Positions 32,051-43,522 of a stretch of 64,000 nucleotides of DNA are shown here, piece after piece. The position numbers were made by a program, and so were the translations under genes. Every line of letters starts with the position of its first letter. Position 1 is the first letter of the stretch. The notes beneath the pieces are model-generated. The model worked only from the letters and a program-made list of their open reading frames with translations. It did no database searches and had not been told where the DNA came from. The stretch is from Isoetes taiwanensis (Eukaryota; Streptophyta; Lycopodiopsida; Isoetales; Isoetaceae), in contig JAJEKV010000001.1 of the NCBI GenBank assembly GCA_021234155.1, positions 36,502,826 to 36,566,825 on the forward strand, written 5' to 3'.

Positions 32051-33257
32051 ACAATTTATGAAACCAGGTTGATTACCTTTTGTATAGAAATGTCTTCCCC
32101 ATTTCATTCAAAGTTGCACTAATCTCAGCCAAATCTGCAGGTGAAGTATTGGCATCCAAGATCGACACCTCCTATGCATAGTGATTGTAGAACACTTTTT
32201 GGCCTGTTTGTTACGCTTTTGCCGATGATGGCCTTTTTTGTGCCTCAACGGAATCTTTGCCGTCGATGATGACATATTTAATATCATCACTTGATAATAG
32301 CTCACGGACGTTCGTCCACACAAAGAGCTTGTTCGAGATCATATCCCAAGGTAGCACATCCGGCGGCATAGGCATTTGACTGGATTACTAATCATGCTCG
32401 AACAATCTCCATGGCATGTCTTTGGATCATATCTCCTGCTAACATAAATGGAGCTTGGTGAACGGATGAGGACTTCACATGGATCATAAAAGTTTCCTTA
32501 AGACCCAATGGATAATGGTCGTACTTATTGACTTGTTCATGGCCTCTAGGCTGCGCCACTCTGTCTGTTCATTCTCAAAAGCGAAGCCTCCATGCCTTCA
32601 ACAAGCTGCGGGTTGAACATTCTTCCCTAGATCTAGGACCCTTTTAGAAGCTTTCAAGTCAGCTAATTCCTAGCTTTGCTGCAAATAGTGACTTGGTGTC
32701 GGTTTAGTGAACATGCCTCTACGCACAGCTGTAACCCCTTGGCAAATAGATATTGGCGTAACTGCTACATTGGTTGGCCAACCATACTTAAAACATGTCT
32801 CACCGTTCACATCTGTCTTCATGAACGTATCCTTGTATGCAGTAGCTCTACAGTGAGTAAGTCTGAGCAGATCTTTCTTCTGCTTCTGTGTAATCTCCAA
32901 GAGCAATTTGCAGTGGGTGTCATCCTCTTCCTCACAAGAGATTAGGATCCCTTGTTTGGCCATCTTGTCTGCTTCCTTTTTCCTCGAGAAGAGAGTTAAG
33001 TCGAGCTTGCCATTTGTCTTGGCAAGGTCAACGTACCACTCGGCACCCTCGTCCATTTCCTCTTCAGGGCAGGCAGGGTCAGTGGTTGCTATAAGAATCG
33101 GCCCTTCATCATCTAAGGTGAGATCATATGGTACCGCATCTGGGTCGTCTGCCCTTGCTTTCTTGGCAGGATTAGAACCCGAATTAGTAGGGGTTTTCTT
33201 CCTCTTGAGCACTGCAAATGAAGATGAGCACTTTTTAGAGTACTTTTCAGAACAAGA

Positions 33258-33316
33258 GATCACGCTTGGCGTGCATTTAAACCTAAATTAGTACAAATCA
33301 CGCTTGGCGTGTTGGT
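33258..33316. repeat. element 3 palindrome pair upstream of exon 2 of gene C
   Basis: gatcacgcttggcgtgcat and aaatcacgcttggcgtgttg stand 38 bp apart in the intron before the exon that starts near 33212. Confidence 0.75.
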
Positions 33317-33819
33317 ATCTCCTATTATTGACCATGCTATGCGTTAATTTGAAACTAAATTATTTTGCATCCACATTTTAAGCTACATACCCTTCATGAA
33401 TCCATATTTCACACTATTTAACCTCATTGAACATTGCTATCTCCAACTGTCTAACACCGCTATATTCTATATATAAAACAGAGCAAAATTATGTTCTACA
33501 GAACGGACAATCAGAGCATTAACTGATGTTAATACTTAAAATTCATGCAAAGCATAATAACTCAAACTCATGCAAAGCATATTAAGTGAAAGGAAATATC
33601 TCAAATTCATGCAAGCATAATACTCTCCACCACAAAGTGTGTATACGTGGGCAAATTAAATACCTTGAATAGGGTTCTGTATTCGTGTATTATTCGATCA
33701 ACGTCCTCACGAAACTTGAGAAGAGCCGGGTTTAGAGATTCCTCTTCCACCTTCCTTCCGCCCGTCCCTTCGACCTCGATTCGCTTTAGAAGACATCTCC
33801 GAGTCGCCTAGTAGCAGTC

Positions 33820-34530
33820 GGAAGGTCGCCGGATCGCACTCGAGCCGCTTTCGAAGAAATAGCTTTTTTTCTACATGCGAAAAAGAGAAATTTGAATTTC
33901 AAGAAAACACAAAATGCGGTTCGAAATATTCTTGACACATACAAATAATAATGATTTAAGACCCGTCCGTGAGACTTCTTTCATTAAGTTTTTAAAATCC
34001 CGCCAAATTTATCCCGCCCTAAGCGTAGTTAACCTAATCTTTCTTCTAATTGAATTTTCCCGGCCGGAGTTTCCATAAGCGCCTTGACTTCTCAAATCAA
34101 CCCCGAGGAGACTCAAATCAGCTTCTCAAGAATGGCTCTGAGAATGCGGTACTCATCTCATTCCAATAGCTTGAACATTAATTTCCAATAGTAGGTGTCA
34201 CGAATAGCAATTTTAACGAGTGTCGAAGATGAATGTTTCATGTTAACTACAAATCAGAAAAGGAAAGTAGGATTATGCAAGATCGACTCCATCGATCCGA
34301 TATGCTTGTCATGGAATTCGCTCGGGGATAAGTATGTCCGAAGTTCTGAGTGATTCTTCGCCGCGCTATGGATGAAGCTTTACCTCATGAGACACCCCGG
34401 TGGGGATACGGTTGGAGAAAGTGTTGGAACATTTGTTGCATGGCCAAGAAACCGCTTAAAAAAGGTATGTAACATGTATTACATTGTAGAAATATAGAAG
34501 TAGACAAAATTTGTTGTATTCATTGGAAAA
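33820..34530. other. no gene recognised
   Basis: AT-rich sequence, probably the intergenic or 5' region of gene C. I see no convincing exon, repeat or RNA. Confidence 0.4.
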
Positions 34531-34534
34531 AAGA

Positions 34535-37213
34535 TTACAATTGTATATAATCCGGATAAAAACTGGATAAACCGGACAAAATCCCGGAGACTCTTTGTTT
34601 CAAGCCAGGGTCTTGAGTAGCTGGGCTATCGATACTCCCATTTCCATTGCAGGGCATAGTGAATTCTTCTGGTAAAACCCCAGCAAAAACACCAGGCTCT
34701 AGCTCCACCACCCCCGCCTGCTCCACCTCCACCTCCTGCTCCTCCTCCTGCTCCACCTCCTGCCCATTGGTTGAACCTCCAATGCATCGTATAAGCGCCT
34801 GCGGTAGTGGTTCCATTGGTTGAGCCATCTCCATTGCATCATTATACACTTTGTGGTAGTGGTTCGTGTTGGGGCATCCGGGCATAGAGGCTAACCACTA
34901 AGAAACGCTAGACTCCTCATTTTGAATCTCCGGTGACGGATGCGAGATTCACTCGATCAATGCATGTGCTTGCATTCTCCAGTGATTAGATAAGAGGGCG
35001 AGCCTCCGTGCGATTGCAAGGGCCCCGAGCCTTGATCTATCATTGCCCTGCTGCTGCCATCATCATTACTTGATCCAAGTACTCCGGGGGTTGCAAGGAT
35101 CGGTGCTCCAGCCGAACCGGTGCTCAAGGGTTCAACCGACCGAGATTGGAAGTGGAAACCGGAGCTGGGCGTGTGATTGTCGGGCCCAAATGTAATTCCA
35201 ATCCATCTTCGTCACCAACCGGTGATTAATGTAACTCGCATCTATCAATAGGAAGTGGCGGAGTATCGGATTCACGCTGGCGTGTTATATTTCTTTATTT
35301 ATAAACTTAGAAACTAAGAGACACGGCCGTGTTTAGCGTAAAAGTTGAAAAGTAGGGATACAATTGTTTGCACGTAAAAAACCGCTATATAGAAAACTAT
35401 ACACGCTCGGCGTGCATTCAAGAGCGCCATGTAAATAATTGCCCGGCCTTTATCTATTTACTTATCTATCATGCAGGTTTTTTTTTTTTCTCCCTCCTGC
35501 TTGAATAATGCCGGCGTGTATTCATGTTGAAAACTAAGATTACCCTAAAACACGCTTTAGCGTGTTTTCAAATATTATCTTTCAGATTTTTCTAATGCTT
35601 TCTACTACACATTCATAATAGAAACTTGCATGCAATAGCATGATTAATTCAGGAAGAGAAACTCAAGAATTTACTCGAAACAAAAAGAAGCGGATGAAGT
35701 TTATAAAAACTATTCTCGGTTTTCATAAACATCATCTGCTTCCCTCCGCCTCGAGCAAATGCAAAAGCTTGTCTTCTTGGATTAAACCTGCCATTGAGAT
35801 GATACTTAAAACTAAATGAAAACTAACCTTGAGTTCTGGGGGCTGGGAAGGAGGATAGATGCTTTGTGGTTTTAATTCGAGGCTTTTCGATGGGACCTTA
35901 GTCCTCTCTGCTTTTGGTTTTAATTTCGAGTCTCCATGTCCTGCTACAGATGCTACGTAACAAAAAAAGGAGTCTTTTAGTAAGTTAGAATTGCGAAACC
36001 AAACATCTAACATTGATGAATATAAATCGCTCACCAAGATTTCGGGACGGCGGATCCAAACCGCAATGCAAGCTTAAACCGGCAAATCGTATGAAGGAAG
36101 GAAGAAAAATGTAGGAACTTTGAGGCGTAAAATGGATTTATATAGGCACAATTAGAAATAAGTTAAGCGTGAATAATTGATTGCTTGAATTAACACGCTT
36201 TGGCGTCTCTGGTCTTCCTTGCCGGACATGACATGTATATGGTATATATGGAGAATATTGCATTTCATGCAATAAATTCTCCTGACATTTATTCCATTCA
36301 TTGCATTCAAAAAAAAAAAAAAAGAATTTCAAATTTTATATAGGCTAAATTAAAAATAATTTTAAAGGCAAAATTATCAAGGCTAAAAAAATGACTTGTT
36401 GAGTTGGGGAATTGTTTTAGGTCGTATAGGAAAATTTCCTATCTTCTGTGATTGATTTATAGTGTTCGAGACTTTGTTGACACAAATCTGAGAGACAAAA
36501 TTTTGGAGAAAACACTTTGGAGACAAAATGCTTGGAGAAAAAGCAGTTTGATTTCATTCAAAATATTTTTATGTCTGAAAAAACTGTTTGAAGAAAGCTA
36601 TTTTGAAGAAAAAGTTTGTGAAGAAAACTATTTGATTTCATTCAAAATTGATATGTACAGATGCCAAGAATGGCTTTACAAAATGCCCGAAGGCTTTACA
36701 AAATGCAGAAGGCTTTACAAGATGCACCGGATGCATCATTGATCTTCCACGCTCTGGAACAAAGAAGAAAGAAAGGTGTTAGAAAAGAAAGAAAGGTGAA
36801 AAAAAAAAAAATAAAACAGGACATGCAAACTGGCTCATCTCTCTACCATTCTAAAAAACTGGTCGTAATTCTCGACCTTCCTCCTCATCCTCTTCCTCCC
36901 CTCCTCCTCCTCTTCCCTCCTCCTCCTCTTCTTGGGAGATTTCATTCTTCTGTTTTTTGGTCAAGCCAACCACGGGCGGAAGCGGTTTCATGCTCTTGGG
37001 AGGACATCTCCTCCTCTTCCTCCAACTCCTCCTCTTCCTCCTCTTCCTCCTCTTCAGAATCGAGGAGGAATCGAGGAGCTCAACTCCCTCCTCTTCAAAA
37101 TCAGCATCATCCTCTAATCGGAATCGAGGAGAATTGGGCAAGGGAAATCGATGGCCGGGGAAGAGGGGGTTTTTCAACCCGACGTCTCTTTGACGAGACC
37201 TGGTTCTTCATGA
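34535..37213 (-). pseudogene. element 3 minus-strand gene D, low-complexity acidic protein
   Basis: The start is at about 37213 (MKNQVSSKRRRVEKPPLPRP), with a frame change into an acidic part (RLEDDADFEEEGVELLDSSS) and Glu/Gly runs to 36851. A second exon-like piece (36037-35840) reads DSKLKPKAERTKVPSKSLEL and PQSIYPPSQPPELK with a donor after it. A third (34885-34535) reads MAQPMEPLPQALIRCIGGST, then QEVEQEEEQEVEVEQAG and a Pro/Ser tail ending YPDYIQL. None matches a domain I know. Gaps hold more CACGC..GGCGTG palindromes. The assignment of these pieces to one gene is an inference. Confidence 0.4.
35271..35568. repeat. element 3 palindrome cluster, right
   Basis: Sites: ttcacgctggcgtgtt (35271), acacggccgtgttt (about 35321), acacgctcggcgtgca (35400), ccggcgtgtatt (about 35511) and aaacacgctttagcgtgttt (about 35548). 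Single sites follow at about 36191 (taacacgctttggcgtc), 37310 (ttagcgtgaata) and 37335 (aacacgccagcgcgt). Confidence 0.7.
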
Positions 37214-37689
37214 AGGGCCGAAAGGAACGCTTCATGGGCGAAAAAAAAAAAAATTGGGACAGAATGGTCTTGAGAGCGTGAACCGGTATATAGGGTTAAT
37301 TAGCTCTTAGCGTGAATAATTAATTGCCTCAAATAACACGCCAGCGCGTACGAAATTCCCGCCAGCTATATTATCTAGGGTATATTATTATGGATAATAA
37401 ATTCTCACGTCTATTAGTTATATGTCTTTTCGTAATCATATATCCAAATTTTCGATAATTAAAATTTGGATATATTTATATAAATGTCATTTCCTTGTTG
37501 TTGCCATGAAAATTCTTGTTTTAAATGATTTCGTTTACGCCCATTGTTATTATTATATTAAACCTATTTCCAAGGAATTTCTTGCTTTTAAAAAAATTTG
37601 ATTTACCTCTACATATTCCATAAATGTACATACTTTTTTTATCTTATGGTGTAATAATTTTTTCTTACTCATTGACTAAAAAGGGTGCA

Positions 37690-40576
37690 ATTTGCCTAGG
37701 TCAATGGTGCCCCTCCAACTCAAGATGGTGAAAAGAGCAATATCAATGAAAAACCAACTCCTAGCAAGAATGTTGAAGAAAAACAATTAGTCCTCTATAG
37801 TAGGGTGCAATGGAGGAACAAGAAGGTGAGAATCATGCACAAGTGCAACAAGGAAATAGTAGGCCAAGGAGTCATTGTGCTAGCGAGATCCCAGTCAAGT
37901 CTGTTAATGATGAAAGGCTAGGGGAAGACAATATTGGTATTGCAATTTGATGTTGGAAGACAACCGAAAGGTAAAGGTTTGGGTGACAAGGAATGTTTTG
38001 GTTGTGTCAAGCAATTGGAGGTTCCTTGTATCATGGCATGGCCTATAAGTAGTGTTCAATTTGTGGAGGATTATATTTTTCCAGAGCCCGAGGTTGTTGG
38101 GGACAATGATTGTCTTGATATTGATCCATTGGCGCTTGGAACTCTAAACCTAGGCAAAAGGGAAGAAGGTTGCGGACATTATCCCAGCAAAAAGAGCCAA
38201 GTTGATTAGTGACACCAAACGTGAGACAATGGTGAAGGTTAGGGGGCTCGATTGTTGTTGAGTGATTGTATGCAATTCTTCACAATAGAACAATTGGTGG
38301 AAGCAAGAGCCACTTTTCAAGAGTACACCATTGATGAGAGGAGGACCTACATGTACACAATCTTGAGCATGCACTTCAAGATGAAAGAAACCCAAAGGAA
38401 AAAGATACCCTTTGCTAGGCAAATGGATATGTGCAAAAGCATGGCATGAGTATCCATGCAATTCCAACTTCTTCATGGCATAATTGGCAAAAAAAAAAAA
38501 GTAGAGGGGGAACAGGGATTGCTTTACATGGAAATAATGGTTTGTTGAGACCAACAGCTAGGACCCCAGGCGCCGGGGAGATATTTGAAAAATATATTGA
38601 TTTCAATGCGAGTCTATGCCACAAAAAAGCGAAGGGATGAAAAGGGAAGAGCAGTTGTTGAGAAAAGGTTGCCATCACATTGTACTCAAAAAGAGTATTT
38701 TGGAAGAAGTGAATTCCCTACTTGAGAATTGGGAATTCTTCCAATATCCCAACCTAGCTTTAGTAGGTTATGGAAGAAGCATTTCAATCATGTCACCATA
38801 GCAACTTCAAACAACTTTGCAAAGTGCAATTTATGTGCTAAGTTGAAGGAGACTCTTGATAAGACTGCAACCTAGTCAAAGGGCTAGGATAAGGGGGAGC
38901 ATATGAAGGACCATATATGAGTGACCAACTATCATGTAGATCATGTTATTGGATGTGGAGGACTTTATCCGCATTGGAACCCAATAACTATTTATGTATT
39001 ATACATGACAAGATGGACCAGCAAAAGACTTGTCTTCCACAATTCAAGTACATACCAAAGTCATGTGGAAGATCATACCCTTTACTGAGATCTCAATGAT
39101 CGGGCAATCTTGCATGGGCGTAATCAAACCTACTATGGCCATTTTAGTTTGGGTTGTGGATGATCCGTGATTTTCATATTGGGAGTATCATGGGGTGTTT
39201 GAGAAACTATGAAAATGGATACAATGGTCACCTCCGGGACCCATGCCCTAGCCGGGCACTACATAGAGCATTGTTAGATGGAAACCCTAACAATATTGAA
39301 AAGTTCAGCAAGGCAAGGTTTAGGAAGCATGGGTCTAATGAACATGTTGGAGCTTCAACTTCACGTGCTTAAACCTCAAGATCTACCCAAAAAAGGTTTC
39401 TCTTGCAACTTGATAATTAGTGCTGGCCAAAATAAGAACAGTGGATGTTTTCTTTCCTATCCTACTTTAATTTTGTGGGGATATTTGAAAGAGTTAATTT
39501 AGGGTTTTTATGCCGGGCATACCCATGAGGATGTGGATGCATTATTTGGCAAATATAGTTGTATATCTTGACAAAGACAAAGGACTAACTTTCCTAGGCT
39601 AATGGAAATCTTGCATGAATGCACTACTCCAAACCCTATAGCTTCTCTCATAGAAGAAGTGCCAGATTGGAAGAGCTTTGTGGATGGTTATACATTGGAT
39701 CTTGAAGGTCATTCCAGGCCTCTGTAGTTCACTTTTTGGGTGAGAGATGGGATTCCAATCTTCCAATGGAAGATGAGACCTTCAGAGGATGAGTGGAGAG
39801 GAGGGGAGGAAATATGGCGTAGAGATGAGAATGGCAAGCCTATGATACCTCTAGGTCAACCAAAAGCTTTAAAACCCTTTTGAAGAAGTGAAGCAATTGG
39901 GATTGACTAAGGAAGGAATCCAAGACTATATAAAGCATTGGCAAACCAATCCGTGATGACACCAACCGTGCCTTGGTGGCTTCATGGAAGAAGGTGATTA
40001 ACATTGGGGAGATAGACACATCCTCGGATGAATTGAAAGAAGGGTGGTTGCCTAAAACTAGGTGGAAGACCTTAGCGAGGCCGAGGATTTTGATGACTTT
40101 GTAAGTAGCATTCGCAAGCAATATGCTCCTCCTCCTTCCGACAAACACTATGTTGGTCCTAAGAACAATAGGCCAAAGTTTCTAGGCATGGATGCTTATG
40201 AACCTTCCATCGACTTGGAATGCCACCAATTTGTGGTAGTAAAGCCGGTTAGATTTAGATACATATCCAAAGGTGGTTGGGGTTCACTATCTACGATATT
40301 TGCAAAGAAGAAGGTAATATTAACTTCAACCATGTGCGGGTGGAATGGTGGTGTCCAGTGCATCCAGTTGACCAACGACGGATAAAGAAAGGTACTTTCA
40401 TTGTTGGACAAAGAAATGGAGGAGAACTGAGTGATCCTGATCTTTGGCTAGACTATGAAAGTGTTTTGTACTCATGGACTCCAAAACACTATTCCATTTA
40501 GAAATGCGAGAATTACAATACCTCGGGATGTCGGGAAGAAGGCTATGATATCATTGGGGGTGCTTGAAGAAAGTTG
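37690..40576 (+). pseudogene. element 3 transposase (DKMDQ / GHTHEDVD type), decayed
   Basis: Pieces in order on the plus strand: QLEVPCIMAWPISSVQFVED (about 38003), CMQFFTIEQLVEARATFQEY with TIDERRTYMYTILS (38252-38449), NNYLCIIHDKMDQQKTCLPQ (about 38983-39042), RDPCPSRALHRALLDGNPNN (about 39238), SAGQNKNSGCFLSYPTLILW (about 39418) and, after one in-frame TAG, FYAGHTHEDVDALFGKYS (39506-39562). The C-terminus (40062-40500) has DLECHQFVVVKPV and HVRVEWWCPVHPVDQRR. A DxMDQ..KT motif, an NKN motif and GHTHxDxD occur together in a set of uncharacterised eukaryotic transposase-like proteins; I take them as the catalytic region. Stops and frameshifts inactivate this copy, although some may be sequence errors. 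Confidence 0.72.
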
Positions 40577-41380
40577 AATAACTATGTAAATTTTTGTTAT
40601 CACGTTTTTATGATATGGTGCTATATTGTGAAATATTGACTATTTTGTAAATAACATGATATTACGTTTTCATAATTTTGAGGTGAAATGTGTGAATTTG
40701 AATATGCTACTAAAAACATGCAATATGAAATTTGTCCCAAAATTAAGACATAAACCCAATTTAATTGAATGATGGTTATTGGACATATGGTCTGAAAAGA
40801 GCATTGTCATAATAAACATACAATTTTTACAAGATCCTGCTTCAGCCATCTTCACCATCTTCTCTTGTTTCACGTGATCGTAGTCTTACATAAGGCGGAC
40901 CGGTGGTCTTATATAAGGTGATCGTGTGGGATGAACATGGTCTTATTTCCGTGGTCTTATATGAGGTGATCGTGGGATGACCGTGGTTACATTGTAGCCA
41001 CATCTTTTGTCATTACATTATGTGGGTTTATGGTTTTTTTCAACTATTACCTTACCATGAGCCATCAATGAAGCGTAATATTCTCGGCATTATCTTATAT
41101 AGGAACCGGTGTGGGATGACCGTGTTACGTTGTGGATCAATATCAATATTAGCCAAGTCTTTTTTTTGTCTTTGTGGGTTTATGGTGAGCTAAATATTCT
41201 CGGCATTGCACTATTAACATTTTGCCCAAAAAAAAGATGACATGGCATTTCCTATAGTCTCTATTGGATATATGGTCTGAAAAGAGCATTGCCATAATAA
41301 GTATGCACTAATTACAAGATTATGGTCTCAAACTCATGCATTTATAAAGAGGTATCACATACTACCGTCATGTTGCAGCG

Positions 41381-41584
41381 TTAGAGGCCCGGCTTCAAGA
41401 GAACTACTGAAATGGCTATGCACCTTATGCCTTCACTTCCAGTCTGAAATAAAAGGGTTGATTCAAACAAAGCCCTCACAGCTGTACCCTCGCTCAAAAG
41501 TGTGTTGAACGCAGATACACATAAAAAGTCTTCGGTCTCTTTTCCATCAGGATAGAAATATATAGCCCACTCATGGCCCCTCAA
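41381..41584 (-). pseudogene. MATH-domain pseudo-exon, copy 5
   Basis: [20 protein letters not shown], then [18 protein letters not shown], followed by a frameshift after LLFQTGSEG. It is the same BPM-type segment as in copies A and B. Confidence 0.7.
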
Positions 41585-42292
41585 CTGTGAATATCTCGCT
41601 AATTTTTCCCGGAATAGCCATGGATTTTAAAGTGCGGGAGTGGGATCCCAAATCATTTCATGTTGCTACCATTAACACACTAAAACCGTTGGGCTAAAAT
41701 GACAAAGACAGAACCGCGGAAACAAAAAAAAACAAATAAGGAAGGAAAGATTTGAACCTCTAGGCTACAATGGATTGAATCTCTAGGCTACAATGGCCTC
41801 ACCGTAAAACCCAATCGTCCCATCTTTGCCATCGCTCCTCAAACATGCAAATAAGTTTTTATTGACGTTTACTATTTGATAAAAAAATAATGACTATATC
41901 ATATAAGATTTTTAGAGTTTATTCTCATGACCAGCAAGATCGAAGGTCTATCCGGAGGAGTCATGTTGGCAGATTTGATTCTGAGTAGTTGCTTGAGATC
42001 TATTTCAGCCTTGAAATGAACATCTTCCACAATCTTGACCCTCAAAGCGTAATATACATGAGTTTGCCGATTTTAGTCAAAGCTCTGTCTTGTAGCATGT
42101 TTTACATCATAGCTCTGTCTTGTAGCAAGTTCCGTTCGGCATAATTTTGCTTCTTGCTCCATTCGAGAGCTCGGGAGCCTATGTTCAATGAAAATGATCT
42201 TGATCCAGCGGGGCCTGTGACAAAGTTCTAGAAACTAGGTTTTTGTAATGGGGATTCATCCTAAGCATTGCGTCTAGGTTGGAAGGCTCAAT

Positions 42293-42470
42293 GACAACTT
42301 TTTATTGATTTGCCTCCCCATCAATTGCCCCTGTAGTGCTTTCGTGCTCTTGAATTACTAGAAAAAAAAAAAAATTCCAGTTCGACAACTTTTTATTGAT
42401 TTGCCTCCCCATCAATTGCCCCCGTGGTGCTACGTGCTCTTGAATTACTAGAAAAAAAAAAAATTTCTCG
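42293..42470. repeat. tandem duplication of about 90 bp
   Basis: Two neighbouring copies run from acaactttttattgatttgc through ccccatcaattgcccc to gaattactagaaaaaaa. Copy D at the right edge shows the start of the same sequence; copies A and B have a shorter single form. Confidence 0.75.
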
Positions 42471-42956
42471 GGGAACCGTAGCTTTCTCTTGGACGTTTTT
42501 GAACATTATATGGCAATGAATGCTAGCTTTCTCTTACATTTCGAACATTATCTTGCAATGAGCGGCTTTTGTGCATTTTGAGCGTATCCATAAATCATAT
42601 CAAAGAACAGCAGTGAAGAACCCCTCAAAGATTATAGCTTATTTTGTTTCAAACACTTTTGGTATAGAGGGTAACCCTTTGTTCTTGAAAACAACTTGTT
42701 TAAAAAGAGAAAACTAGGTCGATTTTCTATCTTTCATCAAAGAATAGAAAGAAATGAAAATGGCATACCGGATGCATGGCCACGCTAACTAAAACTTATA
42801 ATCTTCCTCACTTTTTGTTGTTAGCTTGGTGTCAAAAGGTATAGAGGGTGGGAAGCCAAAGAACAATTGAAAATGGTGGGCATGCTATAAATGAGACTTT
42901 GCCATTTTGCCAAAAAAAGCATCGAATTTTTAGCAAAAGAACAATCGACCCGTGGG

Positions 42957-43058
42957 AAAAACATTTGGAGCATTTCTTTGATTTATACATATCATCCTTG
43001 CTTGGAAGCCATGCTAATTTTCTCCGTATCGTTCCAATTTTATCGATGTCGGAAGAAC
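42957..43058 (-). ncRNA. U6 snRNA-like sequence, copy 5 (most decayed)
   Basis: The minus strand keeps AATTGGAACGATACGGAGAA, TTAGCATGGC and AGGATGATATG, and ends AATGCTCCAAA. The ACAGAGA box is ACGGAGA, as in the other four. The TATA box is weakened (CATAAAAAAGC), and GTGGGAGA of the upstream element is kept at about 43110. Confidence 0.75.
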
Positions 43059-43522
43059 ATGGAATTTTGAAATTGAGCTTTTTTATGCCTTGTGAATGCC
43101 CATTTATTCTTGTGGGAGATATGTTATGGCTAGTGCACAGTAAGTCTCTCTCTGTGTTTTAGGGTTTTTTCATTTAGGATGCGATGGATCTCTTCTTTCT
43201 TTTTCCTCACGATTAGCTCGTAAACCTGGTCTGAACGGGTTCCAAACGCATTTGGGGATTCTTGTCTTTGGAGCACCTTATTATTGTGTTCACGCTTCAA
43301 AGAGAGACCCTTGCTAAATTGTACAAAACTTTTACACATTCGCAATTTTCTGGATGCAAAGAGCTTGTCTCATGTCTTAAGGTTCTCTGAAACATCACTC
43401 CATTGCGGCAAGGCACAACTTCGCCATCTTCGCCATCTTCTCCTACTTCATCGTGACCGTGGTCTTATATAAGGTGACCGTGTTACGTTGTAGCCACGTC
43501 TTTTGTCATTACATTATGTGGG

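Larger units (their letters stand above)
30735..33803 (-). pseudogene. element 3 minus-strand gene C, upstream exons
   Basis: A plausible start is at about 33803 (MSSKANRGRRDGRKEG), with exon 1 ending EEESLNPALLKF, then REDVDRIIHEYRTLFK and a GT donor near 33664. Exon 2 starts after an AG near 33212: VLKRKKTPTNSGSNPAKKAR (nuclear-signal-like), PYDLTLDDEGPILIATTDPA, EEEMDEGAEWYVDLAKTNGK and KKDLLRLTHCRATAYKDTFM, with a stop at 32670. Further right-to-left pieces are KLFVWTNVRELLSSDDIKYV with IIDGKDSVEAQ (32340-32220) and ILDANTSPADLAEISATLNE (about 32160-32100). No known domain. The remaining sequence to 30735 has many breaks, in the stretch where base quality looks poor. The gene probably ran on into 26459-24720, before element 2 inserted. 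Confidence 0.5.
24298..40777 (+). mobile_element. large DNA transposon, element 3 (16.5 kb)
   Basis: The left TIR (24298-24328) starts AACCATCATCCAATTAAATT and ends ATTATGTC; the right TIR (40747-40777), read on the minus strand, starts AACCATCATTCAATTAAATT and ends TTATGTC, with 2 mismatches over 31 bp. ATTG flanks both ends (24294-24297 and 40778-40781). The outer flanks join as tctattggacatatggtctg, exactly the unoccupied R sequence (tctattggatatatggtctg at about 2698). The diverged copy at about 62430 has the empty site. Inside are a decayed transposase at the right end on the plus strand, two or more minus-strand gene remnants, a HAD domain, and nested element 2. The 3' part 40577-40746 is AT rich without a gene. 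Confidence 0.88.

Noticed and set aside
36661-37281. Plus-strand Ser/Leu/Pro-rich frame of 206 residues
   Set aside because: It is the complement of the Glu-rich minus-strand gene D sequence; the composition is low complexity with no domain.
24298-40777. Classifying element 3 as CACTA (En/Spm), because of its size and multi-gene cargo
   Set aside because: The ends start AACCATC rather than CACTA, the target duplication is ATTG (4 bp) rather than 3 bp, and the transposase motifs differ.
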